A DNA stretch of 35,322 nt from Deinococcus sp. (lineage in GTDB: Bacteria > Deinococcota > Deinococci > Deinococcales > Deinococcaceae): assembly GCF_025362455.1 (NCBI RefSeq), contig NZ_JANYGJ010000179.1, positions 1-35,322 on the forward strand, given 5' to 3'. Of this stretch, positions 7,817 to 14,191 are shown piece after piece. The translations under genes were made by a program, and so were the position numbers. Each line of letters starts with the position of its first letter. The first letter of the stretch is position 1. The notes beneath the pieces are model-generated. The model was not told where the DNA came from, ran no database searches, and saw only the letters and a program-made list of their open reading frames with translations.

Positions 7817-9009
7817 AGCCGCTGCGTATCGGCCTGTTTACCGATACCTTCCTGCCCGACCAGAACGGCATCACCACCAGCGTCGGGCTGCTGGCGAGCG
7901 AGCTGAGCGCCCGTGGACATTGCGTCGACATCATCGCGCCGGACTTTCCCGGCTACCGCGAAGTGCGCCCTGGCGTGGTGCGGGTGCCCAGCCTGAGTTA
8001 CCTGTACCTGCCGACCTACCGGCTGGCCTGGCCGGGGCGGCGCGACTTTGCCACCAAGTATGACCTGATTCACACCCACACGCCGCTGACGCTGGGCATG
8101 GCCGCCACCCGGCTGGCCCGCAAATGGGGCGTGCCGCAGGTGGCGACCTACCACACCCACATCGAGGCGTATACCCACTACCTGCCGGGTATGACGACCC
8201 TCCAGCGCCGCACCCGCGTGATTACCCGCGTGGCGGGGCTGCACTACCGCCGCGCCCAGGCGGTCATTACCCCCACAGTGGGCATGCTCGACGTGCTGCG
8301 CGAGATGCGGGTGGCCTGGCCGGTGGTGATTCCCACCAGCATCGACCCGCAATCACTTGAGGCCGGGGCCGCCACCCACAACCCCTGGCCTGCCGGACAG
8401 CGCCGAGTGCTGAGCGTGGGTCGCCTGGCCCGCGAAAAGCGCTTCGACCTGGTGCTCGACGCCCTGGCCCGCCTACCCGACGCCGCGCTGCTGCTGCTGG
8501 GCGAGGGCCCGGAGCGCTCGCACCTGGAGGCGCACGCCCGCGCCATCGGGGTGGCCGAGCGGGTTCAGTTCCTGGGCGTCAAGCCCTGGGAGGAGATGGG
8601 CGGCTACTACCGCTGGGCCGAGCTGTTTTTGTTCGCCAGCGACACCGAGACGCAGGGCCTGGTCTTGCAGGAAGCGCAGCTCATGGGCGTGCCGGTGGTG
8701 GCGGTGGGCGCACGCGGCACGCTCAGCGGCGTGCAGAGCGGCTCCAGCGGCTATCTGGTGGCGCCCGGCGACGTCGGCGGCCTGGTGGCGGCCAGCCGGA
8801 AGTTGCTCGACTCGGCGGCCCGGCACACCGCCTTTGCCGCGCAGGGGCGCCAGTTTGCCCGCCAGTGGACGCCGGGCATGGTCACCGAGCGCACCCTGGA
8901 GGTCTACGCACGGGTACTGGGCTACGAGGTGCCGGGCCACGGGATGCTGGGCCAGATGCCGCGCACCCTCACTCCGGGCCGGGAAAGTAGTTTTGTGTAT
9001 GACCGGTGA
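7813..9009 (+). CDS. Glycosyltransferase family 4
   Basis: 398 residues with the GT-B fold of GT4. The N-terminal Rossmann domain opens with RIGLFTDTFLPDQNGITTS, the signature of diacylglycerol glucosyltransferase / PimB-like enzymes, and has HTHTPLTLG and YHTHIEAY acceptor-side motifs. The C-terminal donor domain has SVGRLAREKRFD, GEGPE and the E-x7-E motif at Glu279/Glu287. It should move a sugar from a nucleotide-sugar to a lipid or glycan acceptor at the inner membrane face. GTG 7813 is chosen because homology begins there; codons before it are tandem repeat. Its last 41 bp overlap the opposing GT2 gene tail-to-tail. Confidence 0.88.
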   Translation: MKPLRIGLFTDTFLPDQNGITTSVGLLASELSARGHCVDIIAPDFPGYREVRPGVVRVPSLSYLYLPTYRLAWPGRRDFATKYDLIHTHTPLTLGMAATRLARKWGVPQVATYHTHIEAYTHYLPGMTTLQRRTRVITRVAGLHYRRAQAVITPTVGMLDVLREMRVAWPVVIPTSIDPQSLEAGAATHNPWPAGQRRVLSVGRLAREKRFDLVLDALARLPDAALLLLGEGPERSHLEAHARAIGVAERVQFLGVKPWEEMGGYYRWAELFLFASDTETQGLVLQEAQLMGVPVVAVGARGTLSGVQSGSSGYLVAPGDVGGLVAASRKLLDSAARHTAFAAQGRQFARQWTPGMVTERTLEVYARVLGYEVPGHGMLGQMPRTLTPGRESSFVYDR

Positions 9010-9718
9010 GGTTCCTGACGTGGCGCCACAAAAACGGCAACACCCCGCTCTCCAGGCGCCGGGGACTGGTCTGGACCAGGGCGCCGGGCACGTAGGCGAC
9101 GCTCCCCAGCCGGGCCAGCGCCTGACCGAGCATCACGTCTTCGAGCGCCCCCACGTCCGGATAACCTCCGGCCAGGTGCGCCGCCTGCCGCGAGAAGGCC
9201 ATGTTGGCGCCCGCCAGATTGGGCCGCCCGATCCGGACGCAGACTTCCAGAAAGCTGCGGTAGGCCGCCCTGGAGACCAGTTGAAGCTGGGGCGTGCCGG
9301 AAAAACACAGCGGGCCGTAGAGCGCCACCCGGCCCGGCGCGGCGCCCCGGAGCCGCTCGATCCAGCGGCAGTCCGGCAGCGAATCGGCGTCGGTGGAGGC
9401 GACCCAGGCCGTGCGGGCGGCCTCCAGGCCGAGTTGCCGGGCGGGCGAGACCCCGACGCTGGTGCATTCCAGCACGCGCGCCCCCCAGGCGCGGGCCAGC
9501 GCGGCGGTCTGATCAGTGCTGGCGTTGTCCACCACGATCACCTCGGCGGGAAGCACGCTCTGGCGCCCGATGGCCTCCAGGGTCCGGCGCAGGTAAGCGC
9601 CCTCGTTGCGGGCCGGAATGACGACGGTGAACTCCGGCAGCGCGGCGCGGGTCAGCGGGAAATCCAGGGTCGCTCCATCCACCGGGCGGGGCCTTGCGTT
9701 CATGAGGAGGTCCGGCAC
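8969..9718 (-). CDS. Glycosyltransferase family 2
   Basis: 249 residues. It starts the GT-A fold with FTVVIPARNEG and has VVDNASTD (Asp64), then a nucleotide-sugar-binding DAD at 110-112 (STDADS). A later ALEDVMLGQAL segment matches the family's acceptor-side ED motif. No membrane helices are evident, so it is cytosolic or peripheral. GTG 9718 is 6 nt from a TGCTAGCTT extended -10-like box; an ATG five codons in (9703) is the alternative, without a ribosome site. Its 3' end overlaps the GT4 gene by 41 bp, so the two convergent transcripts are antisense there. Confidence 0.85.
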   Translation of the reverse strand: MPDLLMNARPRPVDGATLDFPLTRAALPEFTVVIPARNEGAYLRRTLEAIGRQSVLPAEVIVVDNASTDQTAALARAWGARVLECTSVGVSPARQLGLEAARTAWVASTDADSLPDCRWIERLRGAAPGRVALYGPLCFSGTPQLQLVSRAAYRSFLEVCVRIGRPNLAGANMAFSRQAAHLAGGYPDVGALEDVMLGQALARLGSVAYVPGALVQTSPRRLESGVLPFLWRHVRNLTGHTQNYFPGPE

Positions 9719-9724
9719 GCCCTC

Positions 9725-9733
9725 AAGCTAGCA
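9725..9733 (-). promoter_or_regulatory. Possible extended -10 box for GT2
   Basis: Minus-strand TGCTAGCTT ends 6 nt before GTG 9718, the spacing seen at other leaderless starts here. No -35. Weak on its own. Confidence 0.35.
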
Positions 9734-9802
9734 GACAATCTGTCACGGACCGTGCAGGTGAGCCGGGCCGCGCTGGCTGGGCGGGACAGGTCGAAGGCGT
9801 GC

Positions 9803-9857
9803 TGAGCCCGGTATGGTGAGCCCGATATGGTGAGCACAGTATGCTGAACCCGTCAGG
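9803..9857. repeat. 14-bp tandem repeat upstream of MFS gene
   Basis: Units tgagcccggtatgg (9803-9816), tgagcccgatatgg (9817-9830), tgagcacagtatgc (9831-9844) and a degenerate fourth, ending about 12 nt before the GTG of the MFS gene. Confidence 0.88.
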
Positions 9858-9869
9858 TGAGCGCCCACC

Positions 9870-11165
9870 GTGTTAGGTCGCCTGCGCCGCCGGATTCTGG
9901 AAAAGATGCCGTTTCAGCCGGGGTCGCTGGGCACGGTGCTGAGCATGGCCGCCGCGCTGGCCTGCGCCGAATTCGTGCGCAGCGGCGTCTACGGCGCGTA
10001 TCTGCCGCAGGCCGGACCTGAATTGCTGGGCGTGCCGCTCACCGCCGTGGGCGCGGCCTGGACCGCCCACTTCGCCGCCGATACCCTGATGCGCGGGGTG
10101 AGCGGCGCCCTGATCAGCCGCTACGGCCTGCGCCGGATGGTGTTGCTGGGCGCCGTGCTCAGCCTGGCGGCGCTGTCATGCCTGCCGATAGCGCATTCGG
10201 TCTGGGCGCTGATCGCGCTCTCGGCGGTCCACGGCGCGGCGTTTTCGGTGATCTGGCCCGCCACCATGAGCCTGAGCGCCGCCAAGGCCCGCGAGGGCTA
10301 CCAGGGCCGGGCCGTCAGCACCGTCTCGGTGGCGGTGATGCCGATGGTGGGTGCGGGCTTTTTGCTGTTCGGGGCGCTGGCCCGCCGCACGGCACAGGCG
10401 GGCGTGCCGGTGCCGCTGCTGCTGGCGCTGGGCGTGCTGAGCCTGGGGGCCGCCTGCTCGCTGCGGCTGCCCGCCCGCCTGGCCCCTGCGGCGAAACCGG
10501 AGCCCCAGGGGGCGCCAAGTGAGTCCGGAACCGGCGTCTCCGGTGACCGTGCCGCAGCCGCTGCCCAGGGCGGTACCGTTGCCCGTGCGCTGCGCGCCGC
10601 CCGCGCCCTGGCGCCGCTGCTGCCCGCCGCCTTTATTCAGAACGTCAGCCTGTCGCTGCTGGGGCCGCTGCTGTTTACCCTGGCGCCGCTGCTGCAACTG
10701 GAGTACTGGGGCGTCGTGGCGCTGCTGCTGGTCGGCGGGGCGGCGGCGGCAGCCGGACTTCCGTTCATGGGTCGCCTGGCAGACCGGGGGCGCCCGCGCC
10801 TGATCCTGACGCTGGGCTTCGGGCTGGTGGGCACAGCCCTGGGACTGATCGCCACGCTGCCGCCGCTGTGGGCGCTGCTGGGGCTCTCAGCGCTGCTGGG
10901 GCTGGGCTACGCCTGCATCCTGCCCGGCTGGGCCGCGCTGGTCACCGCCACCCTGCCCGCCGAGCAACGCGCCGCCGCCTGGGGTACGTTGATGACCGCC
11001 GAGAACGCTGGAACCGCGCTGGGGCCGCTGCTGGGCACGCTGGCCTTCGCGCAGATGGGCGTGCGCGGCCCGTTTCTGGTCGGCGCCGTGCTGGCGCTGG
11101 GCACCGGCCTGGCGTATTTGCTGACCCGGCAAAGCACGGCGCCCAAACAGGCCGCTGCGTCTTGA
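9870..11165 (+). CDS. MFS transporter of the glycan cluster
   Basis: 431 residues with about 12 hydrophobic helices in two halves, separated by an Ala/Pro/Glu-rich loop at about 205-240. The helix 2-3 loop has the MFS-type basic turn (SRYGLRR), repeated in the second half as GRLADRGRPR. Substrate is unknown; the overlapping deacetylase and nearby glycosyltransferases suggest export of a sugar or lipid-linked product, which is inference. The GTG at 9870 has no clear ribosome site; an ATG at 9906 is an alternative. A 14-bp repeat array lies just upstream. Its stop overlaps the deacetylase start. Confidence 0.82.
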   Translation: MLGRLRRRILEKMPFQPGSLGTVLSMAAALACAEFVRSGVYGAYLPQAGPELLGVPLTAVGAAWTAHFAADTLMRGVSGALISRYGLRRMVLLGAVLSLAALSCLPIAHSVWALIALSAVHGAAFSVIWPATMSLSAAKAREGYQGRAVSTVSVAVMPMVGAGFLLFGALARRTAQAGVPVPLLLALGVLSLGAACSLRLPARLAPAAKPEPQGAPSESGTGVSGDRAAAAAQGGTVARALRAARALAPLLPAAFIQNVSLSLLGPLLFTLAPLLQLEYWGVVALLLVGGAAAAAGLPFMGRLADRGRPRLILTLGFGLVGTALGLIATLPPLWALLGLSALLGLGYACILPGWAALVTATLPAEQRAAAWGTLMTAENAGTALGPLLGTLAFAQMGVRGPFLVGAVLALGTGLAYLLTRQSTAPKQAAAS

Positions 11166-11959
11166 ATAGACCGTTTCGCTTCCCAACGCGCTTCGGTGTG
11201 TGCCTGATCGGCGGTCTGGCACTGGCCACCCTGCTGGCCGAGGTGCTGGGCCGCGCCGCCGGGCTGGGCGCCCTGGGCGCCGACCCTGGAGCTACCGATG
11301 CCGGGGCGAGCAATGCTGGTGCGAGCAACGCCGGGGCGAGAAACCGGGTGGCGCTGACCTTCGACGACGGCCCCAGCCAGCGCACCACCGAGCTGCTGAG
11401 CGTGCTGCACGGTGCAGGAGTGAGCGCCACCTTCTTCGTGCTGGAGGACGCCTGCCAGGCACATCCGGCTGAACTTCAGGCTCTGCTCGCCAGCGCTCAC
11501 CAGATCGAGGCGCACGGCAAGGACCACCGCCACGCGCTGAGGCTGTGGCCCTGGCAGGAATGGGCACAGGTGAGGTGGCATCCCAGAGATGGGGCTGGCG
11601 CGGCGCCCAGGCTCTACCGTCCGCCCTATGGGGGGCACTCGCCCTTCACCCGGCTGCTGACCCGGCTGGCCGGACGGCGCGTGGCGCTGTGGGACGTGGA
11701 GTCACGAGACTGGACGGCGCCACCGGGCGATACGGCCCAGGCTCAGGCGCTGGCCCAGGCCACCGCCCGGCAGGTGCGGCCCGGCAGCGTCACCTTGCTG
11801 CACGACGGCCCCGCCGTGACGCCGGAGCTGCTGCGCGCACTGCTGGCGCTGCTGGCGGCGCGTGGGCTCCAGCCGGTCAGGCTCAGCGAGCTGCCGATGC
11901 GGCGCATTGGGCTGCGTGCCGGGCTCAGGCGCCTGCGGACGACGTATCACCTGAGCTGA
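11162..11959 (+). CDS. Polysaccharide deacetylase (NodB fold), membrane-anchored
   Basis: 265 residues from a TTG whose last bases overlap the MFS stop (TTGA), so translation is probably coupled; GTG 11198 is the alternative start. An N-terminal hydrophobic segment (CLIGGLALATLLAEVLG) anchors or exports it. All NodB motifs are intact: TFDDGP, the HGKDH metal histidines, RPPYGG, DVESRDW and LLHDG. It should remove N- or O-acetyl groups from a surface glycan. An Ala/Gly/Asn linker between anchor and catalytic domain is encoded by 15-bp tandem units. It is the active counterpart of the degenerate NodB protein at 6180-7250. It converges on the next gene with a 4-nt gap. Confidence 0.88.
   Translation: MNRPFRFPTRFGVCLIGGLALATLLAEVLGRAAGLGALGADPGATDAGASNAGASNAGARNRVALTFDDGPSQRTTELLSVLHGAGVSATFFVLEDACQAHPAELQALLASAHQIEAHGKDHRHALRLWPWQEWAQVRWHPRDGAGAAPRLYRPPYGGHSPFTRLLTRLAGRRVALWDVESRDWTAPPGDTAQAQALAQATARQVRPGSVTLLHDGPAVTPELLRALLALLAARGLQPVRLSELPMRRIGLRAGLRRLRTTYHLS
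11288..11340 (+). repeat. 15-bp tandem repeat in deacetylase linker
   Basis: Units at 11288-11302, 11303-11317, 11318-11332 and a partial fourth (ggggcgagcaatgct type) encode GATDA / GASNA pentapeptides between the membrane anchor and the NodB domain. Confidence 0.88.
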
Positions 11960-11963
11960 GAGT

Positions 11964-12890
11964 TCAGCGTCTGCTGCCGGGCGTGCCGAGCAGGGCCACC
12001 AGGCGCTCGACCTGGGCCTGCTGGGCGGCTTCCAGGGTGCCCAGGGCCTCTTTCTGGAGGGCCTTCCAGGTGTCCAGGCTGCGTTCGGTGGTGCGGAGCA
12101 CGGCGGCGTTGACCGTGAAGTGCAGGCTGGGCGAGCGCTGCATGGCGGCCTCGACCCCGCCGCCACGGGCGCCGAGCAGGGCGCCCAGGATGCCCTTTTC
12201 CTCGGCGCGGCGTTGGAGTTCGCGGCGCAGCGAACGGTCCTTGATGCGCTCGACGACCTCCCAGGCGGCGTCCTGCACCAGTTCACGGCCCGGCGCGGCG
12301 CGGTAGGCCTCGTACCACAACGCCTCGCCCTGACGGCCTGTGCGGGTAAAGAGCGCGTGGCCCGCCGCCGCCCAGGTCGTCTCGAAGTCGCGGGCGTCCT
12401 CGATCAGCACCCGGAGCTGGCGCATGCCCGGTTCCAGGCTCAGGCGGTGGCCTTCGGGCAGCACGGCCCAGGCGCTGCGGCCCTGTTCGTCCTGGGCCTG
12501 AAGCCCGGCGTAGGCGGCGGCCAGCGCTTCGGGCGTGTCCTGGGCGCTGCCGATGCGGCTCCGGTCGGCATATAAGGCCAGGGCGCCGCCGTCCTCGAAG
12601 CGGACCTCGTGGCGCAGGTGGCGCAGGCCCAGGCCCCACAGGTCGTGGGCACGGCCCAGCAGGCTGCTCATGGCGCCAGCGTCCAGATCACGGAGTTCGG
12701 CGTCGGGCAGCGCGGTTCGCAGCAGCGACTGTAGGGCCGTGCGGGCGGCGCCAGTCGTGGAGGCAGTCGTGGAGGCAGTCGTGGCGGCAGTCGTGGCGGC
12801 GGTCGTGGAGGCACTCACGTTCACAGCCTGTTCAGGCTCGGCCACCGCCGTGCGGGAAGGGTCTTTTTTGGATTTGCTGGCCTGGGTCAT
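11964..12890 (-). CDS. Uncharacterised soluble protein with repeat-encoded N-terminus
   Basis: 308 residues from ATG 12890, chosen for the AAGGAG 4 nt upstream; codons before it read as noise. Residues 1-55 are a Lys/Ser then Thr/Ala-rich disordered tail containing TTAA/TTAS repeats. The rest is a charged, mostly helical domain with an aromatic/Leu pattern (LWGLGLRHLRHEVRFEDGG; FETTWAAAGHALF), a Gly loop (GARGGG), and a C-terminal amphipathic helix likely to form a coiled coil. No signal peptide, membrane helix or catalytic motif seen. I do not recognise the family. It is tail-to-tail with the deacetylase. Confidence 0.65.
   Translation of the reverse strand: MTQASKSKKDPSRTAVAEPEQAVNVSASTTAATTAATTASTTASTTGAARTALQSLLRTALPDAELRDLDAGAMSSLLGRAHDLWGLGLRHLRHEVRFEDGGALALYADRSRIGSAQDTPEALAAAYAGLQAQDEQGRSAWAVLPEGHRLSLEPGMRQLRVLIEDARDFETTWAAAGHALFTRTGRQGEALWYEAYRAAPGRELVQDAAWEVVERIKDRSLRRELQRRAEEKGILGALLGARGGGVEAAMQRSPSLHFTVNAAVLRTTERSLDTWKALQKEALGTLEAAQQAQVERLVALLGTPGSRR
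12753..12812 (-). repeat. Five 12-bp units at N-terminus of unknown protein
   Basis: agtcgtggaggc / agtcgtggcggc at 12753-12764, 12765-12776, 12777-12788, 12789-12800 and 12801-12812. In frame, encodes TTAA/TTAS tetrapeptides. Confidence 0.92.
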
Positions 12891-13202
12891 GGGGCTCCTT
12901 GAAGAGTGGGGGGAATGGGCAACAGTGTTGTGCGGTGGCGGGCGGCAAAGGGTGGGCGGCAACAGAATTAAAATGTCAACACCTCAATTCAGCATACTTA
13001 TTCTGTTATATCACAACTCAGCTTCGGCTGGATAGGCTGGGGCCGCGCTGGCACGCCCCGGCCCGGTGCCCTCAGCGTATCGCCGGAGCCTGGCGGCGTG
13101 AAGGGATGGGCGGTGGGGGGGGGTTATGGGTCGGCTGAACGTATGGGTGGTCGGCGTCATGACCTTGCGCCTCGGCAGCATTACTCGGATTACTCGGCAG
13201 CA
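12891..13202. other. Intergenic region with AT-rich patch and poly-G
   Basis: An AT-rich island at about 12965-13020 is the likely promoter zone of the minus-strand gene at 12890. It includes a consensus TTGACA on the minus strand, but no matching -10 at 15-19 nt. A run of nine G lies at 13115-13123. A 22-bp direct duplication sits at 13171-13210. No gene found. Confidence 0.45.
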
Positions 13203-13210
13203 TTACTCGG
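13171..13210. repeat. 22-bp direct duplication at DUF1003 3' end
   Basis: The segment beginning ctcggcagcattactcgg occurs at 13171 and again at 13193, with a short attactcgg echo between them. It overlaps the TAA stop of the DUF1003 gene. Confidence 0.75.
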
Positions 13211-13853
13211 CGGGGTCAGGGGACGCGGCGGGGTCGAGCGGCCCGGCACTCAGGGTTTCCTCCAGGGCCTTGAGAATGCGCTGCGGATCGCTGGCCTGGG
13301 TCATGATTTCGGCCTCGGCGTCGTGGCGGTTGTGGACGTTGGGCAGGTCCCGGCGCAGTTCTTCGAGCAGACCGATGATCTTGGCGCTGCGCTGCTCGGT
13401 CAGCAGCACGATCTGGAGCTGAAGCTGCGAGCGCTGCTCGGCCACGCGGGCCTGGCGGGCCTGCGAGATCAGCACCGTGGCCGTGACGATCAGGCTCAGC
13501 ACCCCGATCAGCCCCTGGAGCCAGAAAAAGGGTGGGCTGTCCCAGGGCTGGTGGGTCAGGAGGCTCAGCCCTGAGTTCAGCAGCGTCCACAGCAAAAACA
13601 GGCTCAGCACCGTGACGATAAAGGCCGGGCGGCCCAGCAGCGAGGCCAGGCGCTCGATGGGCCGGTGGAGGGTGGTCAGGTTGGCCTCGGCCTGCTGCTG
13701 AAGCAGGAGATTGATCTCGGCGTTCTGTTCGAGCAGCGAACCGAGGTGCGGGCCAACGAAATCTGGACCGCTCTCATACGGACTGCTCTCATACGGACTG
13801 GTTTCAGACGGACTGGCAAACTCTGGACGACTGGGAAGGCCTGACGGACTCAT
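13203..13853 (-). CDS. DUF1003 family membrane protein
   Basis: 216 residues. A disordered N-terminus (1-35) contains SPYES repeats; a helix follows, then two membrane spans at about 77-99 and 109-130 joined by a short loop with the family's DSPPFFWLQ sequence. Then comes a long amphipathic helix (133-170, RQARVAEQRSQLQLQ onward) and a short acidic tail. This layout matches DUF1003, whose role is unknown; some members have been linked to stress or cyclic-nucleotide regulation, which I cannot test here. GACACT ends 6 nt before the ATG, suggesting a leaderless mRNA. Confidence 0.82.
   Translation of the reverse strand: MSPSGLPSRPEFASPSETSPYESSPYESGPDFVGPHLGSLLEQNAEINLLLQQQAEANLTTLHRPIERLASLLGRPAFIVTVLSLFLLWTLLNSGLSLLTHQPWDSPPFFWLQGLIGVLSLIVTATVLISQARQARVAEQRSQLQLQIVLLTEQRSAKIIGLLEELRRDLPNVHNRHDAEAEIMTQASDPQRILKALEETLSAGPLDPAASPDPAE
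13770..13814 (-). repeat. 15-bp tandem repeat in DUF1003 N-terminus
   Basis: gctctcatacggact at 13770-13784 and 13785-13799, and variant ggtttcagacggact at 13800-13814. Encodes SPYES-type pentapeptides. Confidence 0.9.
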
Positions 13854-13859
13854 GGCCGT

Positions 13860-13865
13860 AGTGTC
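13860..13865 (-). promoter_or_regulatory. GACACT -10-like box of DUF1003 gene
   Basis: Minus-strand GACACT, then 6 nt, then ATG 13853. One mismatch from the TACACT boxes of other genes in the window. Confidence 0.35.
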
Positions 13866-13964
13866 GCGCCCATCGGCGGCTCGGCGGCGCCTCTGGCCGT
13901 GACTCCCAAGAAGCGGTAAACGTCGGGTTGCGGATACTGGGCTACGAAGACTGAATTATTAAGA

Positions 13965-14007
13965 CTGGGTTGTTATCAAGGCTGGGTTGTTATCAAGGCT
14001 GGGTTGT
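13965..14007 (+). repeat. 17-bp tandem repeat upstream of GGDEF gene
   Basis: ctgggttgttatcaagg at 13965-13981 and 13982-13998 plus a partial third. Each unit carries a TTGTTA that could act as a -35 hexamer. Confidence 0.88.
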
Positions 14008-14191
14008 CCATAAATCCGCCGGATAAAGAAAACTGCAAGAGGCGCGGTGCTCTGCTGAACGCCAAGTCAGCAGGGTTTGAGCCGGTTCGCTGGCCGGTCC
14101 ATTGGCTGACTTCACCGGCACGGTCGCCCGCCCCTACGTCCATAGCCGCCAGCACCACGGCGAACTCTCCCCCACCCATGACCAGTCACCC

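Larger units (their letters stand above)
13854..14191. other. Divergent region between DUF1003 and GGDEF genes
   Basis: Contains the GACACT box, the 17-bp repeat at 13965-14007, a CATAAA about 16 nt after a repeat-borne TTGTTA (possible plus-strand promoter), and the inverted repeat CTGCTGA-N8-TCAGCAG near 14055-14076. If the GGDEF gene starts at TTG 14102, its 5' end is also here. Confidence 0.45.

Noticed and set aside
12968..12985. Possible radiation/desiccation response motif half-site (ATGTCA)
   Set aside because: Only half of the known Deinococcus palindrome is present; the second half does not match.
12965..12990. Consensus TTGACA on the minus strand upstream of the unknown protein
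   Set aside because: No -10-like hexamer at 15-19 nt, so a promoter cannot be called.
13115..13123. Run of nine G as a phase-variation tract
   Set aside because: Intergenic, about 80 nt beyond a stop codon, and not within a promoter or reading frame.
14102..14191. TTG 14102 as the start of the GGDEF gene
   Set aside because: The 30 extra residues are polar and unlike a signal or membrane start, though the ATG choice is also unsupported by a ribosome site.
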